This document shows, piece by piece, positions 6,415-15,711 of a DNA stretch of 64,000 nucleotides. The DNA lies in the NCBI GenBank assembly GCA_002428685.1, contig DIXL01000034.1, forward strand, positions 1 through 64,000, given 5' to 3'. The position numbers and the translations under genes are program-made. The notes below the pieces were generated by a model. That model was not told the origin of the DNA and did not search any database. It saw only the letters and a list, made by a program, of their open reading frames with translations. Source of the stretch: Cloacimonetes bacterium UBA6081 (lineage in GTDB: Bacteria > Cloacimonadota > Cloacimonadia > Cloacimonadales > Cloacimonadaceae). How positions within the stretch are numbered: position 1 is the stretch's first letter; every line of letters starts with the position of its first letter.

Positions 6415-8295
6415 ATGCGTAATCTACTCTGTCTATCAGTGTTTATCCTACTTGTTTCAAATCTATTTGCCAGCCAAACCCCCGATAGCCTGAAGACCTT
6501 TTATCTACCAACCGTTAGGGTTATAGTGAGCAAAAACTCCGAAGCCATTGGTATTTTATCTCATCTTTCGGGTGATAAAATTGCTTCTGCCGGTACCATT
6601 CAAGAGGCAATGCAAAACACTCCGGGTATAACTGCAACCAGTGGCAGCAAGGACGAAAGCAATTTGCGCTTAAGGGGATTTCGCAAGAATGAGGTGAAAA
6701 TCCTGATTGATGGCAGGCCTCTCACCAATGGCTATTTTGGCAACGTGGATATTAGTAAACTGGCTTTGCTGGACATCGCCGAAATTCAGGTTATCAAAGG
6801 GCCAGCATCTCCCCTATTTGGCACAAACACAATGGGTGGAGTGCTGAATATCATCACCAAAAACCCCAACCCCAAAGACTGGATGCAGCTTAATCTTGCC
6901 CTTAAACGCAATAATACTCAGCAGGTTAGCATCGAGTCTTCGCATCGCTTTTTGAATTGGGATTATGCCTTGGGCATGGCGATGGACAACACCGCTGGCT
7001 TTGTGCTCTCGGACGATTTTTCTCCTACTTATTCTGAAAATGGAGGAGTCCGAAACAATAGCGACAAAAGAGGTTACAACCTTCGCGGCTCGTTGGGAAG
7101 TGAATTGTTCACCTATCACGGCGTTCATCTATCGTTTGGTTACAGCGGTATGGACAAAAAAGACATCCCCTCTTCCATTTACGAGCGCAAATTCCGCCGA
7201 TATGAGGCTTGGAATCGCTACAATGCAGGTGCAAGCGGAGAATTCAGATTATCCGACTACGCCCAGCTATTCACGCTGATTTCTTTGGACGGAGCAGCAG
7301 ACCGCTATTTGGAATACCGCGAACCCACTTTATCGGTGGTTGATGTAGATTCGGACATGAAAAATACTTCTCTTGCCATAGCTCCCCGGATTAAATGGCA
7401 ACTAAACGGCAATAAATCGCTGGATTTTGGCTACCGCCTCGAACTGCAAACCAACAAACGCAAAGATAATGGTGAGTATCTAAACTGGACGCAAAGTTCC
7501 TTGCAGCTTCACAGCCTGTTCTGCCAGTTCGAACAGCAGCTATCAGATGCCTGCAGGCTTACTTCCGCGCTTGGTTTAGCCGGCAGTATCAACGATCTCA
7601 AAAGCAAAATGCAGCTTATTCCGGAACCTGCTATAGGCTTGGTTTATGAGGGTGCAAAAGGTCAAAACACTGCTATATCCCTGGGGATTTCCAGTGCTCG
7701 GCCAACTATGCGCCAGCTTTTTTCCACTTCCAAAGGTAATCCCCGGCTAAAACCCCAATATGCCTATAAAGCTGAAATCAGCCATTTTCAACCCTTGGTC
7801 AAGCAGTCTATCAGCCTTTCCAATAGCGTGTTTTACAACGACACCCACCGCTTGATTGATCTTTATCAGGGGAAATACGAAAACATCTATGCGGTACAAA
7901 GTTATGGGCTTGAATCATCCCTAAACATAAACCCTATAAACCGTTACGATTTTTCTATCTCTTACTCTTATCTGGATTACAGTGTGGGTAGTGATTACCG
8001 TTTAACCGAAACCCCCAAACATTCGCTTGACTTTGCTCAAAGGCTGAAATTGCCATATAATATGAAACTACAAGCAAACTCTTCCTACCGACATAATCGC
8101 CTGTCTCAGGATGAAATAGGCACATATCACAAACTTCCCTCATATTGGTTGCATAATGTATTATGGCAAATCCCCTGGCAGCGGATAACGTTCTCGCTGG
8201 GAATTCAAAATATCCTGGACGCCAATTACCAGGGAGAATATGGCTTTCCTGCCGAGGGCAGAAACTTCTCCCTTGGCATTAAGCTAACTATATAA
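6415..8295 (+). CDS. TonB-dependent outer-membrane receptor
   Basis: A protein of 626 residues with a signal peptide (about 1-19). The plug domain follows, with LPTVRVIVSKN (TonB-box region), IQEAMQNTPGITATSG, NLRLRGFRKNEVKILIDGRPL and IQVIKGPASPLFGTNTMGGVLNIITK. The rest is the beta-barrel, ending in NFSLGIKLTI with the aromatic/hydrophobic C-terminus needed for barrel assembly. It imports a scarce ligand across the outer membrane with energy from TonB-ExbBD, whose genes lie at 29.8-31.5 kb. The substrate is unknown. The length is nearer cobalamin or heme receptors than the very long SusC type. The upstream structured leader suggests control by a metabolite. Confidence 0.92.
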   Translation: MRNLLCLSVFILLVSNLFASQTPDSLKTFYLPTVRVIVSKNSEAIGILSHLSGDKIASAGTIQEAMQNTPGITATSGSKDESNLRLRGFRKNEVKILIDGRPLTNGYFGNVDISKLALLDIAEIQVIKGPASPLFGTNTMGGVLNIITKNPNPKDWMQLNLALKRNNTQQVSIESSHRFLNWDYALGMAMDNTAGFVLSDDFSPTYSENGGVRNNSDKRGYNLRGSLGSELFTYHGVHLSFGYSGMDKKDIPSSIYERKFRRYEAWNRYNAGASGEFRLSDYAQLFTLISLDGAADRYLEYREPTLSVVDVDSDMKNTSLAIAPRIKWQLNGNKSLDFGYRLELQTNKRKDNGEYLNWTQSSLQLHSLFCQFEQQLSDACRLTSALGLAGSINDLKSKMQLIPEPAIGLVYEGAKGQNTAISLGISSARPTMRQLFSTSKGNPRLKPQYAYKAEISHFQPLVKQSISLSNSVFYNDTHRLIDLYQGKYENIYAVQSYGLESSLNINPINRYDFSISYSYLDYSVGSDYRLTETPKHSLDFAQRLKLPYNMKLQANSSYRHNRLSQDEIGTYHKLPSYWLHNVLWQIPWQRITFSLGIQNILDANYQGEYGFPAEGRNFSLGIKLTI

Positions 8296-8339
8296 CACAC
8301 AAACACATACCCGCTCCCCTCTTTTTCCTTCCTTGCTTC

Positions 8340-8381
8340 AAAGCCTTAATCAAGTGTTAATCTACCCTTAATTAACGCTTT
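8340..8381. terminator. Possible bidirectional terminator between convergent genes
   Basis: AAAGCCTTAAT (8340-8350) and ATTAACGCTTT (8371-8381) form an inverted repeat with one C-C mismatch and a 20-nt loop. It lies between the ends of the TonB receptor and meaB. There is no clean T tract, so the call is tentative. Confidence 0.3.
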
Positions 8382-8435
8382 GGATAATGCAAGAATGATG
8401 GAATTGATTAGGATTTTTATTGGATTAATTGTGGA

Positions 8436-9548
8436 TTATTCTTGGTTTAGAGAGGCTTTTTGGATAAGCTGTGCCACGGCCAATGCTACGGGAATATCGC
8501 CTTTGGCAACCTGCTGCTTCAAATGTGGTAACAGAGTTTTGATCGTGTTTTGATGATAAAAGCTGGATAGAACCTGTTCCGAAATCAAGCTCTCGAACCA
8601 TTGGATGTTCTGCTGAGAACGCTGGGCAACAAATTCTCCACTCTGATTAGTTGCCTGCCGATATTCCAGAATCAGGTTCCAAATATCTACAATCCCAGTG
8701 CCCAACAGGGCGGAACACGTTATTGCCTTGGCATGCCAGGCTTTATTTGACGGGCGAAGGTAGTGCAGGGCGTTGTTATATTCACGGGCAGCCAGTTCGG
8801 TGCGCTGAACATTGTCACCATCGGCTTTGTTGATCACAATCAAATCGGCAAGCTCGATTATTCCCTTTTTAATGCCTTGAAGCTCATCTCCGGCACCTGC
8901 AATCTGCATCACAAGGAAGAAATCTACCATGCTTCGCACCGTGATTTCGCTTTGCCCCACGCCAACCGTCTCCACTAAAATTACATCATAACCCGCTGCT
9001 TCGCAGAGAATCATGGTTTCGCGGGTTTTTCGGGCAACTCCACCCAAAACACCTGCACTGGGAGAGGGGCGGATAAAGCTGTTCTCTTGGCGTGAAAGCT
9101 TTTCCATTCTGGTTTTATCGCCCAAAATGCTACCCTTGCTGATAGTAGAGCTTGGGTCTATGGCCAAAACCGCAACTTTGTGTCCCTGCTGGATTAAAAA
9201 CTGGCCAAAACTTTCGATAAAAGTGCTTTTACCGGCTCCGGGCACACCGGTTATGCCGATGCGGATTGATTTGCCGGACATGGGTAACAACTGCTTCAGC
9301 AGCTCCTGTCCCGGCGAAAAATGGCTGTGAGCGTTACTTTCTATCAGGGTGATTGCTTTGGAGAGCAGGGTGCGGTTTGAGCTCCGCACCCCTTCTACCA
9401 AGGTATTAAGGTCAAAACGCCTTTGCCGGTGAGCCTTTGCTGCCTGAGACACAGAGCCGGAGGAATTTTCCTTCCCTGCCACAATGCGGCTGGCAAATTC
9501 TGCTCCAGAATCCTGCGGTGCCCATTCGGGTTTGCGTTTATCGTCCAA
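8436..9548 (-). CDS. meaB: Methylmalonyl-CoA mutase-associated GTPase MeaB
   Basis: A protein of 370 residues of the G3E family. It carries the P-loop GVPGAGKST, then DPSSTISKGSILGDKTRM, ETVGVGQSE, and NKADGD as the base-recognition motif. MeaB (ArgK) protects methylmalonyl-CoA mutase and helps load or repair its adenosylcobalamin cofactor by GTP hydrolysis. It is the third gene of mutA-mutB-meaB. Its TTG start directly follows the mutB stop (TAA-TTG), so translation is probably coupled. The N-terminal RKPEWAPQDSGAEFASRIV is typical of MeaB proteins in this lineage and supports the TTG start. Confidence 0.95.
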   Translation of the reverse strand: MDDKRKPEWAPQDSGAEFASRIVAGKENSSGSVSQAAKAHRQRRFDLNTLVEGVRSSNRTLLSKAITLIESNAHSHFSPGQELLKQLLPMSGKSIRIGITGVPGAGKSTFIESFGQFLIQQGHKVAVLAIDPSSTISKGSILGDKTRMEKLSRQENSFIRPSPSAGVLGGVARKTRETMILCEAAGYDVILVETVGVGQSEITVRSMVDFFLVMQIAGAGDELQGIKKGIIELADLIVINKADGDNVQRTELAAREYNNALHYLRPSNKAWHAKAITCSALLGTGIVDIWNLILEYRQATNQSGEFVAQRSQQNIQWFESLISEQVLSSFYHQNTIKTLLPHLKQQVAKGDIPVALAVAQLIQKASLNQE

Positions 9549-11849
9549 TTAATGCGCCAACAGGGCTTCCATAATGGTTGTAGCTGCTTCGGGAAGCTTT
9601 GTGCCCGGGCCAAAGATGGCTGAAGCTCCATGCTGATACAAAAATTCATAGTCCTGGGCTGGGATTACTCCACCCACAATAACCATGATGTCTTCCCTGC
9701 CGTGCTTTTTCAGCTCGTCCATTAGCTGTGGCAACAGGGTTTTGTGTCCGGCCGCCAAAGAACTCATGCCAATGATGTGGACATCGTTTTCCACAGCCTG
9801 ACGTGCAGTTTCTTCCGGAGTTTGGAACAAAGGACCCATATCCACATCAAAACCCATGTCTGCATAGGCTGTGGCCACCACTTTGGCACCACGGTCATGC
9901 CCGTCCTGCCCCATTTTGGCAATTAGGATACGGGGACGGCGGCCTTCCTGTTCGGCAAATTTATCGGTTAAAGCCCGAACCTTTTCAATATCATCCATTT
10001 TGGCATACTCACTGCTATATATATTGTTTATCATTCTAATCGTGGCCTGATGGCGACCATAAACCTTTTCCAGGGCGTCCGAAATTTCTCCCAGAGAAGC
10101 ACGTTTGCGAGCAGCATCAATTGCCAGTTCCAACAAATTTCCTTCCTTGGTTTCGGCACATTTGGTCAAAGCTGCCAAACTGGTGGTTACCTCTGTGTTA
10201 TTACGCTCTTTGCGCAGTTTTGCCAAACGGGCTAATTGCGAGGTTCGGACTGCGGTGTTGTCAACTTCCAGGATGTCCATGGCAGCTTCTGTATCAGGAC
10301 GATATTTGTTGACGCCAACAATTACGTCTGCACCGGAATCAATCTTGGCCTGACGCCTGGCAGAGGCTTCTTCTATGCGCATTTTGGGAAGGCCGGTTTC
10401 GATGGCTTTGGCCATGCCACCCAGCTTTTCCACTTCCGTGATGTGATCCCAGGCTCTATGCATCAAGGCATCTGTTAAAGATTCCACATAATACGAGCCT
10501 GCCCAAGGGTCAATAACTTTACAAACGCCTGTTTCGTGTTGCAAATAAAGCTGTGTGTTGCGGGCAATGCGGGCACTGAAATCTGTGGGGAGGGCAATGG
10601 CCTCATCCAAAGAATTTGTATGTAGCGATTGGGTATGCCCCATTGTAGCGGCCAGGGCTTCGATTGTGGTTCTGGTGATGTTATTATAGGGGTCTTGTTC
10701 GGTAAGGCTCCAGCCGGAAGTTTGGCTATGAGTTCTGAGAGCCATGGATTTGGGGTTTTTGGGGTTGAATCCTTTAATAATCTTTGCCCATAACACTCTG
10801 GCACCACGCAGCTTGGCAATTTCCATGAAATAGTTCATGCCTTCTGCCCAGAAAAATGACAGACGGGGAGCAAAGACATCAATATCTATGCCTGCATTTA
10901 TGCCGGTGCGCACATATTCCAATCCATCGGCCAGGGTGTAGGCCATTTCCAAATCGGCAGTAGCACCTGCTTCGTGCATGTGATAACCGGAGATGCTGAT
11001 GCTATTGAATTTTGGCATTTTCCGGCTGGTGTAACTAAAGATATCTGCAATAATTTGCATGGAGGGCAAGGGCGGATAGATGTAAGTATTGCGAACCATG
11101 TATTCTTTTAGAATATCGTTCTGGATGGTACCATTCAGAGCTTCGGGGCGGACGCCTTGCTCTTCGGCTGCCACAATATAAAATGCCATTATTGGTAACA
11201 CCGCACCGTTCATGGTCATGGAAACACTCATCTGATCCAGAGGAATGTGATCGAAAAGGATCTTCATATCCAGGATGGAATCCACTGCCACACCGGCTTT
11301 GCCAACATCACCAACCACTCTTGGGTGATCGGAATCGTAACCGCGATGGGTGGCTAAATCGAAAGCTATGGATAAGCCCTTCTGCCCCATCGCCAGATTT
11401 CGGCGATAAAAAGCATTGCTTTCTTCGGCCGTGGAAAAACCTGCGTATTGGCGAATCGTCCAGGGTCTTTGTATAAACATGGAAGGATAGGGACCGCGTA
11501 AAAAAGGTGGCAAACCGGAAAGATAATCCAGATGCTCCAGTTTTAGCAAGTCTTGCTTTGTATATAAAGCTTTAACGTCTATCTGCTCATTGGTTTTCCA
11601 GAGGCGTGAGTCTGGAGTCGATGTCGTCTTGTCAAGATTTAAATCCATCTTAGATATAGAGGGGACAGAATTGTCGTGTGTAGTCCTTTCAGCCTTTGAA
11701 TTGGGAGTTAAGTTTGAACCTGGAGAAGGCTGAAACGACTCCACACTTTGCGACTCCACACTTTGCGACTCCACACTTTGCGACTCCACACTTGGTGCCT
11801 TTACACGGGTTTTAAACTGCGGATTCAGAGTCATAAAATCAGGATTCAT
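9549..11849 (-). CDS. mutB: Methylmalonyl-CoA mutase, large (catalytic) subunit
   Basis: A protein of 766 residues that interconverts succinyl-CoA and methylmalonyl-CoA with adenosylcobalamin. From about residue 95 it follows the family: LDYLSGLPPFLRGPYPSMF, RPWTIRQYAGFSTAEESN, a TIM barrel, then the C-terminal cobalamin domain with the DxHxxG motif in QDGHDRGAKVV (about residue 645) and GVIPAQDYEFL. It pairs with MutA, whose gene overlaps it by 4 nt. The first 60 residues are odd: residues 20-38 are four SVESQ-like repeats from 15-bp DNA repeats, and residues 36-59 come from a 72-nt palindromic element also found in maf. This extension precedes the usual N-terminal arm and is probably tolerated as a flexible tail. 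Confidence 0.96.
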   Translation of the reverse strand: MNPDFMTLNPQFKTRVKAPSVESQSVESQSVESQSVESFQPSPGSNLTPNSKAERTTHDNSVPSISKMDLNLDKTTSTPDSRLWKTNEQIDVKALYTKQDLLKLEHLDYLSGLPPFLRGPYPSMFIQRPWTIRQYAGFSTAEESNAFYRRNLAMGQKGLSIAFDLATHRGYDSDHPRVVGDVGKAGVAVDSILDMKILFDHIPLDQMSVSMTMNGAVLPIMAFYIVAAEEQGVRPEALNGTIQNDILKEYMVRNTYIYPPLPSMQIIADIFSYTSRKMPKFNSISISGYHMHEAGATADLEMAYTLADGLEYVRTGINAGIDIDVFAPRLSFFWAEGMNYFMEIAKLRGARVLWAKIIKGFNPKNPKSMALRTHSQTSGWSLTEQDPYNNITRTTIEALAATMGHTQSLHTNSLDEAIALPTDFSARIARNTQLYLQHETGVCKVIDPWAGSYYVESLTDALMHRAWDHITEVEKLGGMAKAIETGLPKMRIEEASARRQAKIDSGADVIVGVNKYRPDTEAAMDILEVDNTAVRTSQLARLAKLRKERNNTEVTTSLAALTKCAETKEGNLLELAIDAARKRASLGEISDALEKVYGRHQATIRMINNIYSSEYAKMDDIEKVRALTDKFAEQEGRRPRILIAKMGQDGHDRGAKVVATAYADMGFDVDMGPLFQTPEETARQAVENDVHIIGMSSLAAGHKTLLPQLMDELKKHGREDIMVIVGGVIPAQDYEFLYQHGASAIFGPGTKLPEAATTIMEALLAH
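11673..11744 (-). repeat. 72-nt palindromic element inside mutB
   Basis: Encodes residues 36-59 of MutB, VESFQPSPGSN...KAERTTHD. The ends GTGTGGAGTCGTTTCAGCC and GGCTGAAAGGACTACACAC are inverted repeats with two mismatches. The copy in maf has the same length and frame, and differs mostly in the middle. The element replaces no conserved part of the enzyme; it lies before the known domain start. Confidence 0.88.
11736..11795 (-). repeat. Four tandem 15-bp units at the end of the palindromic element
   Basis: On the plus strand the unit CGACTCCACACTTTG is repeated three times exactly and a fourth time as CGACTCCACACTTGG. In the protein this gives SVESQ repeats (residues 20-38). The unit equals the outer end of the palindromic element, so the array probably arose by slippage or unequal exchange there. 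Confidence 0.92.
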
Positions 11850-13744
11850 TGGTTCACCCCCATTTGCAATGCCAATTGGCTTAAAGTGTTAAAAACATCC
11901 GCACGAATATGGATAAACAGGTTTATACCCTGTTGCTTGTAGCTTTCCACCAAGTCTGTTGGGTAACCAGCCAGAATTAATATCTGACCCATCAGTTCTT
12001 TGCGCAATTCCGGAACCAGATTTATATAGTTATCATCGGTGGAACATAGGCAAAAAGCCTTGGCACCAGAAGCTTTGGCAGCTTGAACAGCTTCAGAAAC
12101 GGAGGCAAAACCATTGTTTGATATCACTTCAAAACCTCCAACTTGCAAAAAGCCGGAAGCGAAATCGGCTCTGGCTTTGAATTCTGCAATTGAGCCCATA
12201 TTAAGCAGGAAGACCTGTTTGTTTGCTTGCGATTTGGCAAGGGATAGCCGTAGATTCTCCAGGATTTCCATAGCTCTGTGGCGCGGCAGGGCACCTTTAT
12301 CCAGTTCTACTGCCTTAGAAGATTCTGGAACATCAGACTCGCTACCATTTACCGGCTCTTTTTCCAGGGGATTTGCATACATATTAATGCCGACAAACAC
12401 ATCCTTGCGTTTGTTCACAGCTTCAATTCTGGCCTTTGCAATCGGCTCTATCAATTCGTGAATCTTTCCAGCGCGTAAACAACGAACCATGCCTCCCATC
12501 GATTCAAGGTCTTGCATCAAACCCCAAGCTTTTGTGGCTAGTTCGCTGGTGAGGCTTTCTATATAATAGCAGCCACCCGCCGGATCAATCACTTTGCCAA
12601 AGTGTGCTTCTTCTTTTAGGATTATCTGCTGGTTTCGGGCAATGCGACGGCTAAACTCATCGGGGATTTCGGTAAGCTGGTTAAAATGGCCTATCTCCAA
12701 ACTATCCACTCCGCCAATAACTCCTGCAAAGCCTTCTGTGCCTGTGCGGAGCACGTTTACATAATTATCATAGATGCTTTTATTGAAGTTGGCTGTTTTG
12801 CCATGAATCCAGATCTTTTGGTTTGATTCACTACCACCAAAAGCTTTGATCATTTCTGCCCAAAGCAATCTGAAAGCCCTGATTTTGGCTATTTCCATAA
12901 AGAAATTTGAGCCTAAAGACAGTTTTACCTGGAACAAAGGCGCAAGCTGGTTTATTGTAAACCCAGAATACTGTAAACCCTGAATCAGTCCAATTGCATT
13001 AGATAACACAAAACCAAGTTCCTGCATGCTGGAAGCTCCGGCAGCTTCATAAACTGTTCCATCCAGTGATAGCACCCGAATCCCAGGAGCTTTTTCGGAA
13101 GCCCATTTAACACTATCAACCAATTTTTGCCAGAAATCTTCCAAGGGCAGATCGCAATAACCAAGCCGGGCAAATTCGCCAGTGGGATCAAAGCCTATTC
13201 CTGCCTTCAAATCAGCCAGGGAGACGCCAATTTCATCCACATACTTTTCTAACAACAGCAAGAAGCCATCATCGCGGACATCCAACTGCATAAACAGAGG
13301 CGCAGCCAGCAAATCCACACCCGCAAAAGCTGTGCGCAGATCATCAATATTTTTAAAAACTACACCACGATTGTTGTCTTCGTGTTTAAGCGTGAGATTC
13401 ACAGCCGTAAGACCGAGATTAAGCTCTTTCAACAGCTCTGCATTCAGCTTGTTCAAATCCGATTCATCATGGTTTTGAGCTACCAGCCAGCCCTGCTGTA
13501 AAAAACGCTGCGGATCGTTTCCCCGCAGATAGGGCGAGGTGCCAGGCTGGTTATCGGTAAAAGGTAAATCTGCCACGTCTGCTTTGGTATAAATGGGCTT
13601 AAGCGTTATCCCCTCATAGGTTTTGGTCTTCATTACTTTGTCAAAATCTGCACCTTTCAGGCTATCCTTCACCGCTTGCAACCACTGGTTGTAATCGTTG
13701 GGCGGAAAGGTTTCCTTCAGATTCAGTTTGGTTTCGCTATCCAC
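11846..13744 (-). CDS. mutA: Methylmalonyl-CoA mutase, small subunit
   Basis: A protein of 632 residues homologous to the large subunit, with the same barrel landmarks (GTSPYLRGNDPQRFLQQGWLVAQ, IDPAGGCYYIESLTSELATKAW). The C-terminal cobalamin-like domain lacks the DxHxxG motif, as expected for the non-catalytic partner of the heterodimer. It is the first gene of the mutA-mutB-meaB operon and overlaps mutB by 4 nt. Together they link succinyl-CoA to propionate metabolism. No epimerase or decarboxylase gene lies in this window. Confidence 0.95.
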   Translation of the reverse strand: MDSETKLNLKETFPPNDYNQWLQAVKDSLKGADFDKVMKTKTYEGITLKPIYTKADVADLPFTDNQPGTSPYLRGNDPQRFLQQGWLVAQNHDESDLNKLNAELLKELNLGLTAVNLTLKHEDNNRGVVFKNIDDLRTAFAGVDLLAAPLFMQLDVRDDGFLLLLEKYVDEIGVSLADLKAGIGFDPTGEFARLGYCDLPLEDFWQKLVDSVKWASEKAPGIRVLSLDGTVYEAAGASSMQELGFVLSNAIGLIQGLQYSGFTINQLAPLFQVKLSLGSNFFMEIAKIRAFRLLWAEMIKAFGGSESNQKIWIHGKTANFNKSIYDNYVNVLRTGTEGFAGVIGGVDSLEIGHFNQLTEIPDEFSRRIARNQQIILKEEAHFGKVIDPAGGCYYIESLTSELATKAWGLMQDLESMGGMVRCLRAGKIHELIEPIAKARIEAVNKRKDVFVGINMYANPLEKEPVNGSESDVPESSKAVELDKGALPRHRAMEILENLRLSLAKSQANKQVFLLNMGSIAEFKARADFASGFLQVGGFEVISNNGFASVSEAVQAAKASGAKAFCLCSTDDNYINLVPELRKELMGQILILAGYPTDLVESYKQQGINLFIHIRADVFNTLSQLALQMGVNQ

Positions 13745-13756
13745 ACTAATTCTCCT

Positions 13757-15028
13757 TTATTTTTCTATTAAAGCTTCTACTGGTTTCATCCCGAAAGCAG
13801 AGCCCTGCTGGATGGCATCAAGAATGGCTCCACCACCGGTAAAAAAGTAATATTTCGGGTCGTTTTGCGCTTTACTGAAAACGCCCGGCAGGTATTCTTT
13901 AAAATCTTGAATTGTATCCCCACCCCCAAACAGCTTGGTTGCTTTGGGACAGGCATCAATTAGCGAATACATGGCTTTGGTTCCTTCCGGAAACAAAGCA
14001 GTGTAGCCCATCACAGCGTTTACAAAGATAGTTCCGGCTTCTTTGAAAACCTTGACTAATTTCGCATCACTGAAGTTTTCAGCGGATACATCCAGCACAT
14101 ATCCAAGCTTGGTTCCAGCTGTCAAATCCGCCACATTGTGCACTTTAAAACCGCTGCGTTTTTCAATTCCCTGGTTTTCCACAATAAAAGGCAGTTCTAC
14201 AATTTTGGCAGCGTGCTCTGCGCTATCGGCTATGAATTTGGCAGCCTGAGCAATATCCTCTGCCGCAACCCCCTCAATTTCAATACCATATTTATGGCAC
14301 AAATAGGCATTGTAGATAACTCCACCCAAAACCAGATGATCGGCAATTTTGATAAGTGAAGAAAGCGGACCAATCTTAGTATCAAACTTAGCTCCAGCCA
14401 CCACAGCCAATAAAGGTCGTTTGGGCTGAAGGACACTATGCAAACTCTGCACTTCCTTTTGCATTAAAAGCCCGGCATAGGAAGGTAAATATTTAACGAT
14501 GCCATAGGTGCTGGCATGTGCTTGCCACGAGCCAAAAGCATCATTGATGTAAAGATCGGCATATTGAGCTAAGGCTTTGGCCAATTTATCTGCGCTGTCA
14601 TCTTTGGCTTCTTCGCCATAAAACCAGCGTGTATTGGGCAAATAAACAAAATCTATGGCACCGCTTTTAAGCTTGGAAATGCCTGTAGCAATGGGGCTGA
14701 GATCAATAATTCCCTGCTTACCAGCTGCTTCACACTTGGGTATGAAGCCCTTTAGTTGCAATTTCGCATACAAATAATCCACAATTGGCTGCACCGAATC
14801 GCCTTCTGAGATGGTAATTTCGCCGGTTTTCTTGTCATAAGGACGCCCCACATGCGTCATTAACACTGGTAAGCCACCCTTTTTATAAATATGTAAAAGT
14901 GTTGGGATGGTAGCATCGATACGCATTGTGTCTTTTACCACACCTTTTTTAACCACATTATGGTCAAAACGCACCAGGCAAACCTTGCCAGACAGGTCTG
15001 CATCCATCATGTTTGCTAACTTGCTCAT
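13757..15028 (-). CDS. pgk: Phosphoglycerate kinase (divergent)
   Basis: A protein of 423 residues of the glycolytic kinase family, converting 1,3-bisphosphoglycerate and ADP to 3-phosphoglycerate and ATP. Landmarks are VCLVRFDHNVVKKG and MRIDATIPTL at the N-terminus, LMTHVGRP, YINDAFGSWQAHAS, LLAVVAGAKFDTKIGPLSSLI (the GGAKVSDKI region), GVIYNAYL, and GGGDTI followed by FFTGGGAILDAI. Several positions depart from textbook sequences: FDHN for the usual DFN, and YYFFTGGGA for SHVSTGGGA. It is therefore a divergent branch, but the nucleotide-binding glycines are kept. It stands just upstream of mutA with a 12-nt gap and may be cotranscribed with it. Confidence 0.9.
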   Translation of the reverse strand: MSKLANMMDADLSGKVCLVRFDHNVVKKGVVKDTMRIDATIPTLLHIYKKGGLPVLMTHVGRPYDKKTGEITISEGDSVQPIVDYLYAKLQLKGFIPKCEAAGKQGIIDLSPIATGISKLKSGAIDFVYLPNTRWFYGEEAKDDSADKLAKALAQYADLYINDAFGSWQAHASTYGIVKYLPSYAGLLMQKEVQSLHSVLQPKRPLLAVVAGAKFDTKIGPLSSLIKIADHLVLGGVIYNAYLCHKYGIEIEGVAAEDIAQAAKFIADSAEHAAKIVELPFIVENQGIEKRSGFKVHNVADLTAGTKLGYVLDVSAENFSDAKLVKVFKEAGTIFVNAVMGYTALFPEGTKAMYSLIDACPKATKLFGGGDTIQDFKEYLPGVFSKAQNDPKYYFFTGGGAILDAIQQGSAFGMKPVEALIEK

Positions 15029-15164
15029 TTACCTTATCTCCTTATTGTGTATATAGTTAAAGCGATATATTAAGAAAGCGAATAAACATTTCCAATTTAA
15101 GAGATTGTTTATCTGCCCTCTGCTAAACGTCAAGCAAAATCTATATCATTGTTTTACTATGTGA

Positions 15165-15208
15165 CTTGTCACTGTCTTGTTAGTATCGCTAAACAAGACA
15201 GTGACAAG
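15165..15208. repeat. Perfect 17-bp hairpin between the nuclease gene and pgk
   Basis: CTTGTCACTGTCTTGTT (15165-15181) is the exact reverse complement of 15192-15208, with a 10-nt loop. It lies 31 nt past the stop of the minus-strand nuclease gene and could end that transcript, but no T run follows. The rest of the 15029-15238 gap holds nothing recognisable. Confidence 0.75.
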
Positions 15209-15238
15209 CCAATAAAAGCCTATGAAGTATAAGGTTTA

Positions 15239-15703
15239 TTAGTGTTTTCGGCGAAAATTCCACGGAGGAATGGGGTTTTTATCTACCCACAAGCCAAGGC
15301 GATTTTTGCGAGCCAAGTTTTCCAGTTTTGCCAGATAGACATCTTTGTTATATGTTTTGTAATGCCAGGCAAGACCGGCTTTTAGAAGCTCTTGATTAAG
15401 GTTTTTCCCGTTATCGTAAAATACCCGCCCCAAGATGCGCTGATAGCGATCTTTGCCTTTGTATTCCACTCGAACTTTCTTTCCAAACACTTGCTGAGAG
15501 GCAAATTGACTGGCACGATCTCCAAAAGCTTGTTTCTTTTCGGGACAATCAATACCGTCCAGGCGAATTGTGTGAGTTGTTTTAGCCTTTAATACCACAA
15601 TTGTGTCGCCATCTTTGATAGCAGTAACTTTACCGGTAATGGTTCTTGCAGAAAAGCTTGTAAAGCAAAGAGCAAGAGCTATTAGAATAAAGAGTTTACG
15701 CAT
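15239..15703 (-). CDS. Secreted thermonuclease-like (SNase) protein
   Basis: A protein of 154 residues with a signal peptide ending near SFSA (about residue 19). The single OB-fold SNase domain shows GDTIVV (metal-binding Asp), IRLDGIDCPE (catalytic Arg and second Asp), GDRASQF, and RYQRILGRV with the second catalytic Arg. The product probably cuts nucleic acids outside the inner membrane, supplying nucleotides. It follows the DUF3467 gene by 8 nt in the same direction. Confidence 0.92.
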   Translation of the reverse strand: MRKLFILIALALCFTSFSARTITGKVTAIKDGDTIVVLKAKTTHTIRLDGIDCPEKKQAFGDRASQFASQQVFGKKVRVEYKGKDRYQRILGRVFYDNGKNLNQELLKAGLAWHYKTYNKDVYLAKLENLARKNRLGLWVDKNPIPPWNFRRKH

Positions 15704-15711
15704 GGAATATC

